64,000 nucleotides of DNA from Bryobacterales bacterium. GTDB taxonomy: Bacteria; Acidobacteriota; Terriglobia; Bryobacterales; UBA6623. The notes beneath the pieces are model-generated. The model was not told the DNA's origin. It ran no database searches and saw only the letters and a program-made list of their open reading frames with translations. Shown piece after piece: positions 43,417 to 52,931 of the stretch. The translations under genes and the position numbers were made by a program. The stretch is taken from contig JAPPLB010000079.1 in NCBI GenBank assembly GCA_028819575.1, forward strand, positions 35,647 to 99,646, read 5' to 3'. The stretch's first letter is position 1. Every line of letters starts with the position of its first letter.

Positions 43417-44621
43417 ATCGAATCGCTTCGATCGAGGCGTTTTCGATCAGGCTGCCTCGTGACGCGGCAGCGGTGACGGGGACCGCGGGGTCGCCGACCA
43501 CTCTGGCTGCCGGCGGGTTTGACTACCGCTGGTCGGAAACGAACAGCACGCTCTATTCGCTGAATTTCGAAGCCGCCCTGGTCAGGGTGACGTTGGAGTC
43601 AGGCTTGGCCGGGTGGGGCGAGGCCCAGGCGCCGCTCGCTCCGGATGTCGCGTGTCTGATTGTCGAGCAATTGCTGCGCCCGGCGGTCGAGGGCCAGGAT
43701 TTCGACGGCTCCCCCGGCGCGGTGAGGTCGCTGTGGAATCGGATGTACTCGGCCATGCGCGTTCGTGGGCAGACGGGCGGCTTCATGCTCGATGCGATTG
43801 CCGGGGTCGACATCGCCCTGTGGGACCTGGCCGGCAAGTCTCGCGGGACTTCGGTCGCGGACTTGCTGTCATCTTCCGCCCCCAGGAGCAGGATTCCTTG
43901 CTATCTCTCGGGGCTCCCGGGCGCAACGAACGCGGAGCGGGTGGAGCGGGCGCGGGAGGCTTGGGGTACAGGCTTTCGCATCTTCAAGCTCTTCTACGAC
44001 CGCACGGAAGACGAGCTCTTCGATCTCATCGACCGCCTGCGCGAAGCCTTGGGGCCGGACGTCTCCATCGCGGTGGACGCTCTCTGGCGGCTTGACGAAA
44101 CTTCGGCGCGCAACTTCGGCAAAAAACTTGACGAGCGCGGAGCCCTCTGGCTAGAGTGCCCGCTGGCTCCCGAGTCCCCGGCCGGTCACGCCGATTTGGC
44201 GGCCGGGATCCGCACGCCGATCGCACTGGGCGAGAGCTACCGTACTCGCTACGAGCTGGCTCCGTTCCTGGCGTCCGGCTGCGTCCGGTGGTTACAGCCT
44301 GACATCGGCCGTTGGGGCATCACCGAAGCGGCCGAACTTGCGCGGGACACCGGCGCCGGCGCTCGCATCGTCCCCCACATCAGCATCGCCATGGGACCTC
44401 AGATTGCCGCGGCCCTGCAATTCGCTGCTTCGTCGAGCAATGTCGGGCTCGCCGAGTACAACCCGGTCGTCTTCACGGTCGCCAACCGCTATCTCGATCG
44501 GCCCCTCGAAATCGACGGCGCCGAGTACCTCGTGCCCGACGGTCCGGGCCTGGGCGTCGAACTCGACGAGTCGGCAGTAAGGGCGGTTGCGGGCAGAGTG
44601 AATGTCACTCGGCTTTCGTGA
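43407..44621 (+). CDS. Enolase-superfamily enzyme (mandelate racemase/dehydratase type), second
   Basis: A 404-aa cytoplasmic MR-type protein, without a signal peptide, unlike the paralogue at 39174. The capping domain is residues 1-120 and the barrel follows, with metal-ligand segments IAVDALWRL (Asp), LWLECPLAPES (Glu), IALGESYRT (Glu) and the catalytic His in IVPHISIAMGPQIAAALQF. FRIFKLFYDRTED holds the K-x-F stretch at the second strand. It starts with GTG 43407, overlapping the upstream gene by 10 bp, and is last in the operon. Having one exported and one cytoplasmic member suggests two dehydration steps on either side of the transporter, or two different substrates. Confidence 0.84.
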   Translation: MPLDRIASIEAFSIRLPRDAAAVTGTAGSPTTLAAGGFDYRWSETNSTLYSLNFEAALVRVTLESGLAGWGEAQAPLAPDVACLIVEQLLRPAVEGQDFDGSPGAVRSLWNRMYSAMRVRGQTGGFMLDAIAGVDIALWDLAGKSRGTSVADLLSSSAPRSRIPCYLSGLPGATNAERVERAREAWGTGFRIFKLFYDRTEDELFDLIDRLREALGPDVSIAVDALWRLDETSARNFGKKLDERGALWLECPLAPESPAGHADLAAGIRTPIALGESYRTRYELAPFLASGCVRWLQPDIGRWGITEAAELARDTGAGARIVPHISIAMGPQIAAALQFAASSSNVGLAEYNPVVFTVANRYLDRPLEIDGAEYLVPDGPGLGVELDESAVRAVAGRVNVTRLS

Positions 44622-44643
44622 TTCGAGTCTCGTGATTCGTGAC
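44612..44643. repeat. CACGAAT-type short-repeat array 4 (reverse orientation)
   Basis: GGCTTTCGTGATTCGAG then TCTCGTGATTCGTGACC. Located right behind the last gene of the operon, between two convergent genes. The unit is the reverse complement of CACGAAT/CACGAGA. Confidence 0.6.
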
Positions 44644-44684
44644 CCGGGGAATGTACGGCTCGACGGGCTTGCGGCTTGCAATGG

Positions 44685-46058
44685 TCAGGCGTCGTTTCCC
44701 TGCCCTCGCGACAGCCGCTCCAGCGCCAGCAGGTTCATCATCAAACGGCGGAGCGGGTGATAGTGGTCTTGGCGCGCCCCATGATAGGAGGGCTTGAAGC
44801 TGAATCGCCGGTCCTCGCCCAGGCTGTAGCTCGGGTAGCCGAAGCGGCGCAATGAGAACTTCTCGTCCTGCACTTTTTGGGCGAGGTTGAAGTAGTGCGC
44901 GGCCCACTCGGCGCCGCTGTGTTCGTAGATCTTGAGCGTCGATACGAGCACCTCCTGATTCGCCCACATGCTCTTGTAATAGAACTTCTCGCCCTTGATC
45001 CGCAGCTCGGGCCGGTTGCCGGCCAGCTTCATCGACGGCCACTCGTAGCCGCCCGCTCCGACGTTGATCCATTCGGGCAGCCCGCCGTAGACATGGTCCC
45101 AGCCGATGTCGAGGTGCTGCCGGACTTGCCGCGCCGCCAGGTCGAACATGCCCTGATCGCGCCGCCGCAGCGCTTCGTCCATCACCATCCACAGGCACTG
45201 GCAGCAGTGGCCGAGCAGCGACTTGTTGCGCTCCGACGGAATCGGGCTGAAATCCTGGTTGCGGTACTCGTTGGTGAGGCCGATCTCCGGGTTGTGGTGC
45301 TTGTGGAGGATGGCGTCCACGCAGAAGTCGGCGATCGATTCGAGCTCCGGGTCGGGGCCGCGGTTGAGCATCTGTGTGACGGTTTGCAGCGTGACCATCC
45401 AGTTGCCTTGAATGCGGGCTCCCGGATGCGGCGCGTACTTGTCCTTGAAGTCGGGCCGGTTGACGTAAGCGAACATTTTCTTGAGCAGCGCGATGCTCGC
45501 CTCGCGCGCTTCGCCGTCCCCGGCCGCGGCGGCGTACTCCTGCAGGCCCTCTGCAAGGAAGAACATGCCGTACACGTCCCCGTCCACGCCGGGTTCGAAC
45601 GGCTTGACGATCTCGCCCTCGCGCGAGAGATCGATGGCGTAGAAGCCGTCCGCCTGGCGGGCGTGCTCGAGCCAGAACTCTTTTGCCTTGCGAGCGATGT
45701 CCAGGTGCCGCGGATCGCCTCCGAGGTGGTTGTACAGGAAGCTGTACACCCAGATGCCGCGCCCTTGATACCAGTGATATTTGTTGTCGCTGAGGCGTGT
45801 GCCGTCGTAATCGAGCGCGGTCATGAACCCGCCGAGCCGGTGGTCGATTCCGTGGGCGGACCAGAACGGAAGCTGGACGTCGAAAAGCTCCGTACGGTAG
45901 GCGTCGCGGAGTTGCTCGAGGTTGCCGCCGCTGAGTTGATCGCTGGGTTGGGGATAGCGCTTCGGAACCGCGGCTTCACTCGGCCGGGCCGGCGTCGCCA
46001 ACCCGGCCACGCCGGCGCTTGCCGCGGTGAGGAAGCACCGTCGATTCGAGCCCGACAT
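44685..46058 (-). CDS. Exported AGE-family (N-acylglucosamine 2-epimerase) protein
   Basis: A 457-aa alpha/alpha-barrel sugar isomerase/epimerase homologue. The twin-arginine signal (NRRCFLTAASAGVAGLATP) is followed by the AGE fold: RIDHRLGGFMTALDYDGT-like entry, HWYQGRGIWVYSFLYN, GMFFLAEGLQEYAA, GHCCQCLWMVMDEAL and the histidine-rich C-terminus ARQDHYHPLRRLMMNLL. AGE enzymes interconvert GlcNAc/ManNAc or related sugars in the cytoplasm, so the Tat signal is unusual and points to a periplasmic sugar-processing step. It reads opposite to the operon that ends at 44621 and is upstream, in its own direction, of nothing else in the operon; a DUF1501 gene follows 30 bp upstream. Confidence 0.82.
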   Translation of the reverse strand: MSGSNRRCFLTAASAGVAGLATPARPSEAAVPKRYPQPSDQLSGGNLEQLRDAYRTELFDVQLPFWSAHGIDHRLGGFMTALDYDGTRLSDNKYHWYQGRGIWVYSFLYNHLGGDPRHLDIARKAKEFWLEHARQADGFYAIDLSREGEIVKPFEPGVDGDVYGMFFLAEGLQEYAAAAGDGEAREASIALLKKMFAYVNRPDFKDKYAPHPGARIQGNWMVTLQTVTQMLNRGPDPELESIADFCVDAILHKHHNPEIGLTNEYRNQDFSPIPSERNKSLLGHCCQCLWMVMDEALRRRDQGMFDLAARQVRQHLDIGWDHVYGGLPEWINVGAGGYEWPSMKLAGNRPELRIKGEKFYYKSMWANQEVLVSTLKIYEHSGAEWAAHYFNLAQKVQDEKFSLRRFGYPSYSLGEDRRFSFKPSYHGARQDHYHPLRRLMMNLLALERLSRGQGNDA

Positions 46059-46088
46059 GTTGTGAAAGCGCCGGTGGGCAGCTCCGGC

Positions 46089-47510
46089 CTACGCGATCAA
46101 CTCCTTGATCAGCTCTCCACCCGTCTGGCTGAGCTGTTTCTCGCGGCCTTGGGCAAAGTACGTCAGCCGGGTGTCATCCAGGCCGAGCAGATGCAGCAGA
46201 GTGACATGCATGTTCTGGATCGGATGCACGGTCTCGACCGCATTCCTGCCCGTCTCGTCGGTGGCTCCGACGATCTTGCCGCGCGGCGCGCCGCCTCCCG
46301 CAATCCAGAAGGCCATGGCCGGGGCGTTGTGATCGCGGCCCCAGACAGCTTGGCCGCCCCGGAGGCCGTTATCCGGAGTGCGCCCGAATTCTCCCGCCCA
46401 TACGACAAGGGTCTCTTCCAGCAAGCCGCTGCGCTTCAAGTCCTTGAGCAGGCCTGCAATGGGCCGGTCGATGGAATCGAGTCGTTTCCCATGGGCTTTC
46501 TCGATGTAATCGTGCGAGTCCCATCCGGAAACGATCACCTGCACGAACCGCACTCCGCGCTCCACCAGTCGCCGGGCCAGCAGGCACCGCCGGCCGACCG
46601 AATCCACCTCGGAATTGTCGGACCCGACTCCATAGAGCTCGCGCGTGGCCTTCGGCTCCAAGTCGATATTGATGGCCTCCGGCATTTCCGCCTGCATCCG
46701 GAACGCCAGCTCGTAGCTCTCGATCCGGGAAGCCAGCTCGTCGTGATGCGGATGCCGTTGCGAATGGCTGCGGTTCAGTCGTCCGATGAAGTCCAGCGTC
46801 TTGCGCTGCTGGTGCTCCGTCACGTATTCCGGCGGCCTAATGTCCAGCACTGGCGCGCCTTGCGACCGCAGGGGCGTCCCTTGGTAATGCGCCGGCAGGA
46901 ACCCGTTCGACCAGTTCCCAGCCCCGCCCTGTGGAAAGGCCAGATCGGGCAGGACTACGAAACCGGGCAGGTTCTGGTTCTCGGTGCCCAGCCCGTAGGT
47001 CACCCAGGCGCCGATCGCCGGGTCTCCACCGAACCGGTTTCCCGTATTGAGGTGATACAGCGCCGTCGGATGGTTGACGGAGGTCGCCTGCAGGCCCCGG
47101 TAAAAACAGACGTCGTCCACGCAATCGGCGAAATGGGCAAGCTTGGCGTTGATCTCGATGCCCATGCGGCCGGCGCGGCGGAAGTCGAACGGACTGCGGA
47201 CGAAGTAACGCTTGCCCGTGTTCATGCTGGCTTCGAACTTGTTTCTCTCCTTGACGAACTCGGTCATGTGGAGATCGACAAGCTTGGGCTTCGGATCGAA
47301 CGTGTCGATGTGGCTGGGACCGCCCTCCATCAGCAGAAAAATGCAGTTCTTGGCCGTGGCGTCATGGTGCGCGCGTTTGGGGGCGAGCACTCCCGCCTGG
47401 GCGCGGTCTTTCTGGAGCATCGCCGACAGCGCGATTGTCCCCAGCCCCATGCCGGAGTGGTACAGGAGTTCGCGGCGGGATGGTTTTGCGGTAAGGACGG
47501 GGCGTTTCAT
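46089..47510 (-). CDS. DUF1501 protein, fourth module
   Basis: A 473-aa exported protein with a twin-arginine-type signal (SRRELLYHSGMGLGTIALSAML) and clear DUF1501 blocks: NCIFLLMEGGPSHIDTFDPKP, ERGVRFVQVIVSGWDSHDYI and VWAGEFGRTPDNGLRGG, ending with HVTLLHLLGLDDTRLTYFAQG. Three bases separate it from the DUF1549/DUF1553 gene on the same strand, so the pair is one transcript, and the AGE-family gene follows 30 bp behind. Very similar in organisation to the DUF1501 genes at 21418 and 28324. Confidence 0.9.
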   Translation of the reverse strand: MKRPVLTAKPSRRELLYHSGMGLGTIALSAMLQKDRAQAGVLAPKRAHHDATAKNCIFLLMEGGPSHIDTFDPKPKLVDLHMTEFVKERNKFEASMNTGKRYFVRSPFDFRRAGRMGIEINAKLAHFADCVDDVCFYRGLQATSVNHPTALYHLNTGNRFGGDPAIGAWVTYGLGTENQNLPGFVVLPDLAFPQGGAGNWSNGFLPAHYQGTPLRSQGAPVLDIRPPEYVTEHQQRKTLDFIGRLNRSHSQRHPHHDELASRIESYELAFRMQAEMPEAINIDLEPKATRELYGVGSDNSEVDSVGRRCLLARRLVERGVRFVQVIVSGWDSHDYIEKAHGKRLDSIDRPIAGLLKDLKRSGLLEETLVVWAGEFGRTPDNGLRGGQAVWGRDHNAPAMAFWIAGGGAPRGKIVGATDETGRNAVETVHPIQNMHVTLLHLLGLDDTRLTYFAQGREKQLSQTGGELIKELIA

Positions 47511-47513
47511 TGA

Positions 47514-50186
47514 TCAGTACACGTACACGAATTCGTTGGAGTTGAACAACGCCAGAGTCAAATCGGCCCATGCGCGTGTGCCGGCCGGCATCTCGCTCGG
47601 GTGCGGATGGTGCTCGTAAGGTCCGGTATATGCGGGCTGAACGAATTCGAAGCGTTCTCCGGTCAGCTCGCTTGTAATGGTGTGGACGATGTCTTCCGGC
47701 AAGCGTCGGGCGGCAGCGGGATTCTCCGCATGGTGCGCCGTCATCTCCGCTATGAACTCTGCCGTCCAATCGCGCTCATCGCTGGTGGGACCGCGGCTGA
47801 ACGCCCGTCGGAACGCGTTCTCGACGCGCATCCCCTCAGGCAGGGAGTCCAGGCGCTGCGCCATGATCAGCGCCAGGTCGCGCGACAGTTCGGCATTGAG
47901 CAGGGCGAACGCCTGGGTCGGTACGGTGGATGATTCCCGGCGCTCGCAGGTCAGGTCCGGATTAGCGCCGTTGAACACCTCGATCATGGGGTCCATCATG
48001 CTGCGCCGCTGGAAACTGTAAACGGAACGGCGGTTGCGTCTCCGCCGGGTCGGCTCGGCTTCGTAGACCGGCTGGAGGGTTCCCATCGCATGCCGCGGCT
48101 GGTGCGCTACATCCGGATTGATCTGGGCGTACGTGCCGGGACCGCCCGTGAAGTCGCTCAACTCGCCGGCAGCCGCCATCATGCTGTCGCGAATTTCCTC
48201 GGCTTCCAGCCGGCGGGGCGAGAACCGCGCCAGGTAGATATTCTCCGGGTCGACCTTGTCCACCAGCTCACGGTTCGGGTGATCGCTGGCTCTCCTGTAC
48301 GCCTCCGAATACAGGATCACTCGATGGACGGCCTTTACGCTCCAGCCCTGCTCAATGAAGAATGTCGCCAGCCAATCCAGCAGTTCCGGATGCGAGGGCT
48401 TCTTGCCCATCTTTCCGAAGTTGTTCGCGTTCGAAGCCAGCCCGCGCCCAAAATGGTATTGCCAGACGCGATTGACCAGAACCCGGCTGGTCAGCGGATT
48501 GCCTGGATCCGCGATCCAGCGGGCCAGCGCGCTTCGGCGTCCGCTGAGGCGGTCCGGGATCTGCGGAGCTGGCAGATCGGAATAGCGCGCCACCGCTTCG
48601 AGCACCCCTGGTGAAACCTCCTCCCCGGGCGCCTGGATGTCGCCTCCGGCCAGAACATGCGTTTTTGCTCCGGCGTAGTCCCCCGGCTGCAAGTAGCTGT
48701 TCCGATATCTCAGGAACTCCCACTCGGGCACGTAGCCATTGCTGACCGTCATGGCCAGAGGCTCGAACCGCAGCACGGACAGCTTGTGCATGATCACCCG
48801 TTTCCGCAGCAGCTTGAGCAGCTCAGCCTGCTCGCTGCTCAGGAACCGCTGCAGCGTAGTGGTCCGGGCGGTGGCGGCGGCTTCCGGTCCCTTCTCCCTC
48901 GCGAGTCGCTCGCGGGCCGCTTCGTGGAGGTCGTTCATCCGGCGTTCCAGCTCTTCCAGGCGGGTCTGGATAGGCTTGCGCCCCTGGTCGAAGCCTTCCG
49001 TCGATTCTGACGGCAGGAACGGCAACGGGCGCCTCGCGAAAGCCGTCTTCGCGAAGACGGCCTGCATGCGGTAATAGTCCTTGGTAGGGATCGGGTCGAA
49101 CTTGTGGTCGTGGCAGCGGGCGCAAGCCAGCGTCAACCCCAGGAACGACTGTCCTACGTGGTGCGTCACGTCGTCCAGGAAGAGCTGCCGGGTCACGGCC
49201 GCGACGGCCATGCCGGTATGCTCCCAAGGCCCCATCCTGAGAAAGCCGGTCGCCAGAATCGCCTCGGGATCGTCCGGGAACAGCTCGTCGCCGGCGATCT
49301 GCTCGAGCACGAAACGGTCGTAAGGCTTGTCGCTGTTGAATGCGCGGATGACGTAGTCCCGGTAGCGCCAGGCATTGGGCCGCATGAAGTCATTGGAGTA
49401 GCCTGCGGTATCGGCGTAGCGCGTCACATCGAGCCAATGACGCCCCCACCGCTCGCCATAGCGGGGAGAGTCCAGCAGGCGCTCGACGACTTTCTTGTAG
49501 GCCCCGTCGGATTCGTCGTCCAGAAAAGCCTGCACCTCTCCCGGAGTCGGAGGCAGGCCCGTCAGGTCGAACGTCAAACGCCGGATGAGCGTTCTCCTGT
49601 CGGCTCTCGGAGCGGGTTCGAGCCCCTTCTCCGCCAGTCGCGCCAGGACAAAGCTGTCCACCGGAGTCTGCACGGCAGAGGGGTCTACTTTTTCGGTTGG
49701 GGGCGCAACGCGTTTCACCGGCCGGAACGCCCAGATATCGCCTTCTTCGAAATCCCACTTCGCCGTCGAGCGCCCATCCGCATAAGGAGCTCCCGCTGCG
49801 ATCCATGCGCGAAATGCGTCCCGGGTCTCTTGGGGAAGTTGCTTCTCCGCCCCTCCGGGTGGCATGGCCAGCTCGCCGGCATGATCGATGGCCGACATCA
49901 GCAAGCTGTCGCCGGGGGATCCGCCCACGATGGCCGGGCCTCGCTGACCGCCCTTCAGTGCGGCCTCCCGAGTGCGCAGGTCAAGATTGGCGAAGACGTT
50001 CCCTTCGCCGTGGCAGCCCAGGCACTGCTGTTTCAGTACCGGCTGGATGGTGTTCCGGAACAGTTCGGCGGGAGAATCCGCGGCGTTGGCGGAAGTCGCT
50101 CCGACCAGGCCGGAAATGAAAATCAGACCTGACCGCAGGAAACGAAGTCCTGACCCCGCGCGGACCGCTTTCGTTAGTCGCCGCAT
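47514..50186 (-). CDS. PSD1/DUF1549/DUF1553 protein, fourth module
   Basis: An 890-aa exported protein (signal MRRLTKAVRAGSGLRFLRSGLIFISG, cleavage near ANA) with CLGCH at about residues 55-59, DUF1549 (SFVLARLAEKGLEP, LTFDLTGLPPTPGEV), CARCHDHKFDPI near residue 355 and DUF1553 (VNRVWQYHFGRGLA, HRVILYSEAYRR). It ends with AGTRAWADLTLALFNSNEFVYVY, the usual C-terminus of the family. ATG 50186 is chosen; the reading frame continues to 50876, but that part is coding shadow of the neighbouring gene with no export signal. Directly upstream of its DUF1501 partner. Confidence 0.9.
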   Translation of the reverse strand: MRRLTKAVRAGSGLRFLRSGLIFISGLVGATSANAADSPAELFRNTIQPVLKQQCLGCHGEGNVFANLDLRTREAALKGGQRGPAIVGGSPGDSLLMSAIDHAGELAMPPGGAEKQLPQETRDAFRAWIAAGAPYADGRSTAKWDFEEGDIWAFRPVKRVAPPTEKVDPSAVQTPVDSFVLARLAEKGLEPAPRADRRTLIRRLTFDLTGLPPTPGEVQAFLDDESDGAYKKVVERLLDSPRYGERWGRHWLDVTRYADTAGYSNDFMRPNAWRYRDYVIRAFNSDKPYDRFVLEQIAGDELFPDDPEAILATGFLRMGPWEHTGMAVAAVTRQLFLDDVTHHVGQSFLGLTLACARCHDHKFDPIPTKDYYRMQAVFAKTAFARRPLPFLPSESTEGFDQGRKPIQTRLEELERRMNDLHEAARERLAREKGPEAAATARTTTLQRFLSSEQAELLKLLRKRVIMHKLSVLRFEPLAMTVSNGYVPEWEFLRYRNSYLQPGDYAGAKTHVLAGGDIQAPGEEVSPGVLEAVARYSDLPAPQIPDRLSGRRSALARWIADPGNPLTSRVLVNRVWQYHFGRGLASNANNFGKMGKKPSHPELLDWLATFFIEQGWSVKAVHRVILYSEAYRRASDHPNRELVDKVDPENIYLARFSPRRLEAEEIRDSMMAAAGELSDFTGGPGTYAQINPDVAHQPRHAMGTLQPVYEAEPTRRRRNRRSVYSFQRRSMMDPMIEVFNGANPDLTCERRESSTVPTQAFALLNAELSRDLALIMAQRLDSLPEGMRVENAFRRAFSRGPTSDERDWTAEFIAEMTAHHAENPAAARRLPEDIVHTITSELTGERFEFVQPAYTGPYEHHPHPSEMPAGTRAWADLTLALFNSNEFVYVY

Positions 50187-50335
50187 GTGATCCCACAACA
50201 CAGCCCGCCGTCCGATATCCCGTTCCCGTACTCCCCTGCGGCAGACAGACGGCCGATCACCCTGCAATGCTTGTTCCCTATGGTAGCGCGAGACATCGGC
50301 CGGCAGCTCTCGGTGCTGTCGGTTGAATGACGCCC

Positions 50336-52831
50336 CTACGGGGCGGCTTCCCGCTGCCTCGCAACCAGGTTCGCACGCGCCTCGCCGTACTGCCGCTTGA
50401 TGTCTTCCTTCTCCGCCTCGGTGTTCCACGGGCCGGTTTCCATGGCCTGCTGGAGAACTTGATCCAGGCGGTCGATGAAGTACTGCGCGTCTTCGTGCGA
50501 CCGAATCGGCTTGTCGTCGACCACCACTCTCACCGGCATCGTGGCCGCGAACGGGAACGGCCGCCGGATCGGATGGGTCGCGTACTTCGCGCGCGTTCGC
50601 ACCGCGAACCATCCGCTGCCGTCGATGGTCACCTCTTCGTCCAACGTCGCGATGCGCTTCTCTCCGGCCGGCTCCAGCGTCGCCACGACCTTGTTGTTGA
50701 AGAGCAATTCGATCGACTCGATCGGCATGATCGAGCGCACTTCGGCCTTGGCTCGCATCGCGTGGGATCCGGCCGGCAGGTTGATCGTGTCGCCGGGGTC
50801 TTTCCCGTTGATCGTGAAGTAGACCAGCGGTCCGGCGCTGACGAAGCTGCGTCCGGCCCGGAAGTCCGCGATCCACTTGTCGTAATCGAGTTGTTTCCCG
50901 GTCTTCACGTAAACGCGGTTCGAGCCGATGATGTAGCTGCGGTAGAAGTTGCCGAAAGCGTCCTCGCCGGCCGATGCCACCACGTCATAGCCGCAGTTCC
51001 ACGCTCGGTAGAGCGGCTCCATCCCTCCGATGGAGTTGACCTCGACGAAGTCGACCGTCCCGAGCGCCAGGTCGGCCGAAAAGTTGCGCCCGGCTCCGTG
51101 CGCGTACCCGGCCAGGGCGCCTTGAGCCCGCGCGACCATGTTCGGCACGGTGTTGGACGGATGCAGGCTCGCCACGACCGTGTTCTGGTAGCCCACGTAA
51201 TCGGGAATCACGTAGTGCTCCTTCAGATTCAGGTAAGCTCCGTGCCCCCAGAACGGCGGGTGATATTCCTGGTTGTGGTAGAGAATGCGCTCGCTGGTCG
51301 AAACAGGATCGGGCTTGCCCGTGAAGTAGGCGATGTCGGGAATGCGCTGCTCCTTGTTGCAGATCAGGTTGTTCAGTACGTGGATGTCTTCCGCGTCCCC
51401 CTGGAACATCATCGTCTCGGGCGGGTTGTAGTAGACCCCCGAATAGTTCATGTGGAAATGGTTGCCGCCGTCCCACCAGCCCTTGTCGCGCGCCTTGTCG
51501 AGGCGCTTCAGGCGAATGGTGACGGACTCGGGACGGTCCTCCCGAACCGTCACTTCCTGATCGACCGGAAGGAACTCGAACCCCTTGGCCACGCCCAGCG
51601 TCGTCTTGCCCGGCGGCAGGTCGATCTCGAACTCGCCGTCCGTGTGGAAGTAGTGGTACTCCTTCTCGTCCATGTGGTCGTACATGATCCAGTCGACGCG
51701 CAGCCAGCTTTCCTGGGGCGCGTAGGAACGGCCGTCCGCCGCGTTCAGATGAACCCGCGCGGCCGTCACGCCGCTCGTGCCGTCGTCGACGATCTTCACC
51801 CGCAGCTTGCCCATCGGGCGCTTGTAGACCAGCTTCTTGGGTTCGATCTGCTCGAGCTTGCCGCCGAACCAGTGGAACAGCCACAGCGTGGTGTCGCCGG
51901 TCTCGTTCGAGATGAACGCGATGCGGTTGCCGTCCGGCGACCAGCGCGGGCTGGTGCGGTCGAAGTCGCCGTACGTCAGCGGGAAGTAGTCGCCGCCCTT
52001 CGGGGGCATCGCCCAGAGTTGCTGCCACTGCCGCCCAAGGTACGAGCTGTAGACCATCTTCGCCCCGTCGGGTGAGATTGTCGGCCGCGCCCGCCACGTC
52101 GTTTCCTCGTAGTGGAACCGCGTCATCTCGGCGTCGGGCTCTGCTTTCATCCAATAGAATCCCCCCGAGCCGTGCTTGTTGTGCCGGTTCGTGATGAAGA
52201 TCAGTTCCTTGCTGTCGGGCGTCCAGGTGGGGTGGAGGTGCACCGCCCACTCGCCGTAGTAGACCGTCCGCGGTACGAGTTGGAACTCCTTGGTGATGGC
52301 GTACGGCTCGCCGAGCTTGCCGTCGGCGAAATCCATCATCCAGATGTTGTAGCGGCCCTGGGGCCGGCTGGAAACGAAGGCCAGGCGTTTGCCGTCCGGC
52401 GACCACTCCGGCTCGACGTTGATCGATACGCCGGAGGTCAGCGGCGTGACCTCCCCGGTTTCCAGGTCAAGCAGCTTGAGGTGGATCTCTTCGTTGATCT
52501 CCGACGTGTATGCGATGTAGCGGCCGCCGGGATGCCACGAGGGCATCGATTCGTAGGCCGCTCCTTCGGTAAGTTCATACGCCGTCGTTTCACCGACTTT
52601 GATCTTCCAGATCGAGCCCTTCATGCCGAAGGCGATTTCCTTGCCGTCCGGGGACCAGCTCGGGTAGTTCGGGCCGTTCGTGATCTGCGGGAGATAGCAC
52701 TCCAGGATGTAGGGTTCGCCCGTCATGATCTTCGAGAAGACCCGGCGGCGCCCCTGCGCGTCGGCGTGGTCGGCCGCCGCCGCGAGAGCGAGCAGAACAA
52801 GGGGGATGCAGCGTAGGTGTGAGAGTCTCAT
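50336..52831 (-). CDS. TolB-like propeller fused to a CehA/McbA-type metallohydrolase
   Basis: An 831-aa exported protein. After the signal (MRLSHLRCIPLVLLALAAAADHADA) are TolB/WD40-like blades (PSWSPDGKEIAFGMK, PEWSPDGKRLAFVSSR, PRWSPDGNRIAFISNE), then a beta-sandwich, and a C-terminal half with GGNHFHMNYSG (metal-binding HxH), GTVDFVEVNSIGG and MPIESIELLFNN, resembling the PHP-type CehA/McbA hydrolases. Such proteins cleave esters or carbamates, but the substrate here is unknown. CGCCCC-TAC-GGGGCG at 50331-50345 could fold right at the 3' end of the gene. Confidence 0.82.
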   Translation of the reverse strand: MRLSHLRCIPLVLLALAAAADHADAQGRRRVFSKIMTGEPYILECYLPQITNGPNYPSWSPDGKEIAFGMKGSIWKIKVGETTAYELTEGAAYESMPSWHPGGRYIAYTSEINEEIHLKLLDLETGEVTPLTSGVSINVEPEWSPDGKRLAFVSSRPQGRYNIWMMDFADGKLGEPYAITKEFQLVPRTVYYGEWAVHLHPTWTPDSKELIFITNRHNKHGSGGFYWMKAEPDAEMTRFHYEETTWRARPTISPDGAKMVYSSYLGRQWQQLWAMPPKGGDYFPLTYGDFDRTSPRWSPDGNRIAFISNETGDTTLWLFHWFGGKLEQIEPKKLVYKRPMGKLRVKIVDDGTSGVTAARVHLNAADGRSYAPQESWLRVDWIMYDHMDEKEYHYFHTDGEFEIDLPPGKTTLGVAKGFEFLPVDQEVTVREDRPESVTIRLKRLDKARDKGWWDGGNHFHMNYSGVYYNPPETMMFQGDAEDIHVLNNLICNKEQRIPDIAYFTGKPDPVSTSERILYHNQEYHPPFWGHGAYLNLKEHYVIPDYVGYQNTVVASLHPSNTVPNMVARAQGALAGYAHGAGRNFSADLALGTVDFVEVNSIGGMEPLYRAWNCGYDVVASAGEDAFGNFYRSYIIGSNRVYVKTGKQLDYDKWIADFRAGRSFVSAGPLVYFTINGKDPGDTINLPAGSHAMRAKAEVRSIMPIESIELLFNNKVVATLEPAGEKRIATLDEEVTIDGSGWFAVRTRAKYATHPIRRPFPFAATMPVRVVVDDKPIRSHEDAQYFIDRLDQVLQQAMETGPWNTEAEKEDIKRQYGEARANLVARQREAAP

Positions 52832-52931
52832 GGCTCGGATATGGGTATGCCGTTCAGTTACGAAACACGATCATTCAGTCTCAGTCGCGCGATCATCTCC
52901 GCGCGGTCGCATCGTTATGGCCTGCATTTCT

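Noticed and set aside
44877..47513. Long open frame (878 codons) on the + strand
   Set aside because: Antisense shadow of the AGE and DUF1501 genes on the - strand.
50187..50876. N-terminal extension of the DUF1549/DUF1553 gene to 50876
   Set aside because: It removes the signal peptide from the N-terminus and runs over the neighbouring gene's coding strand.
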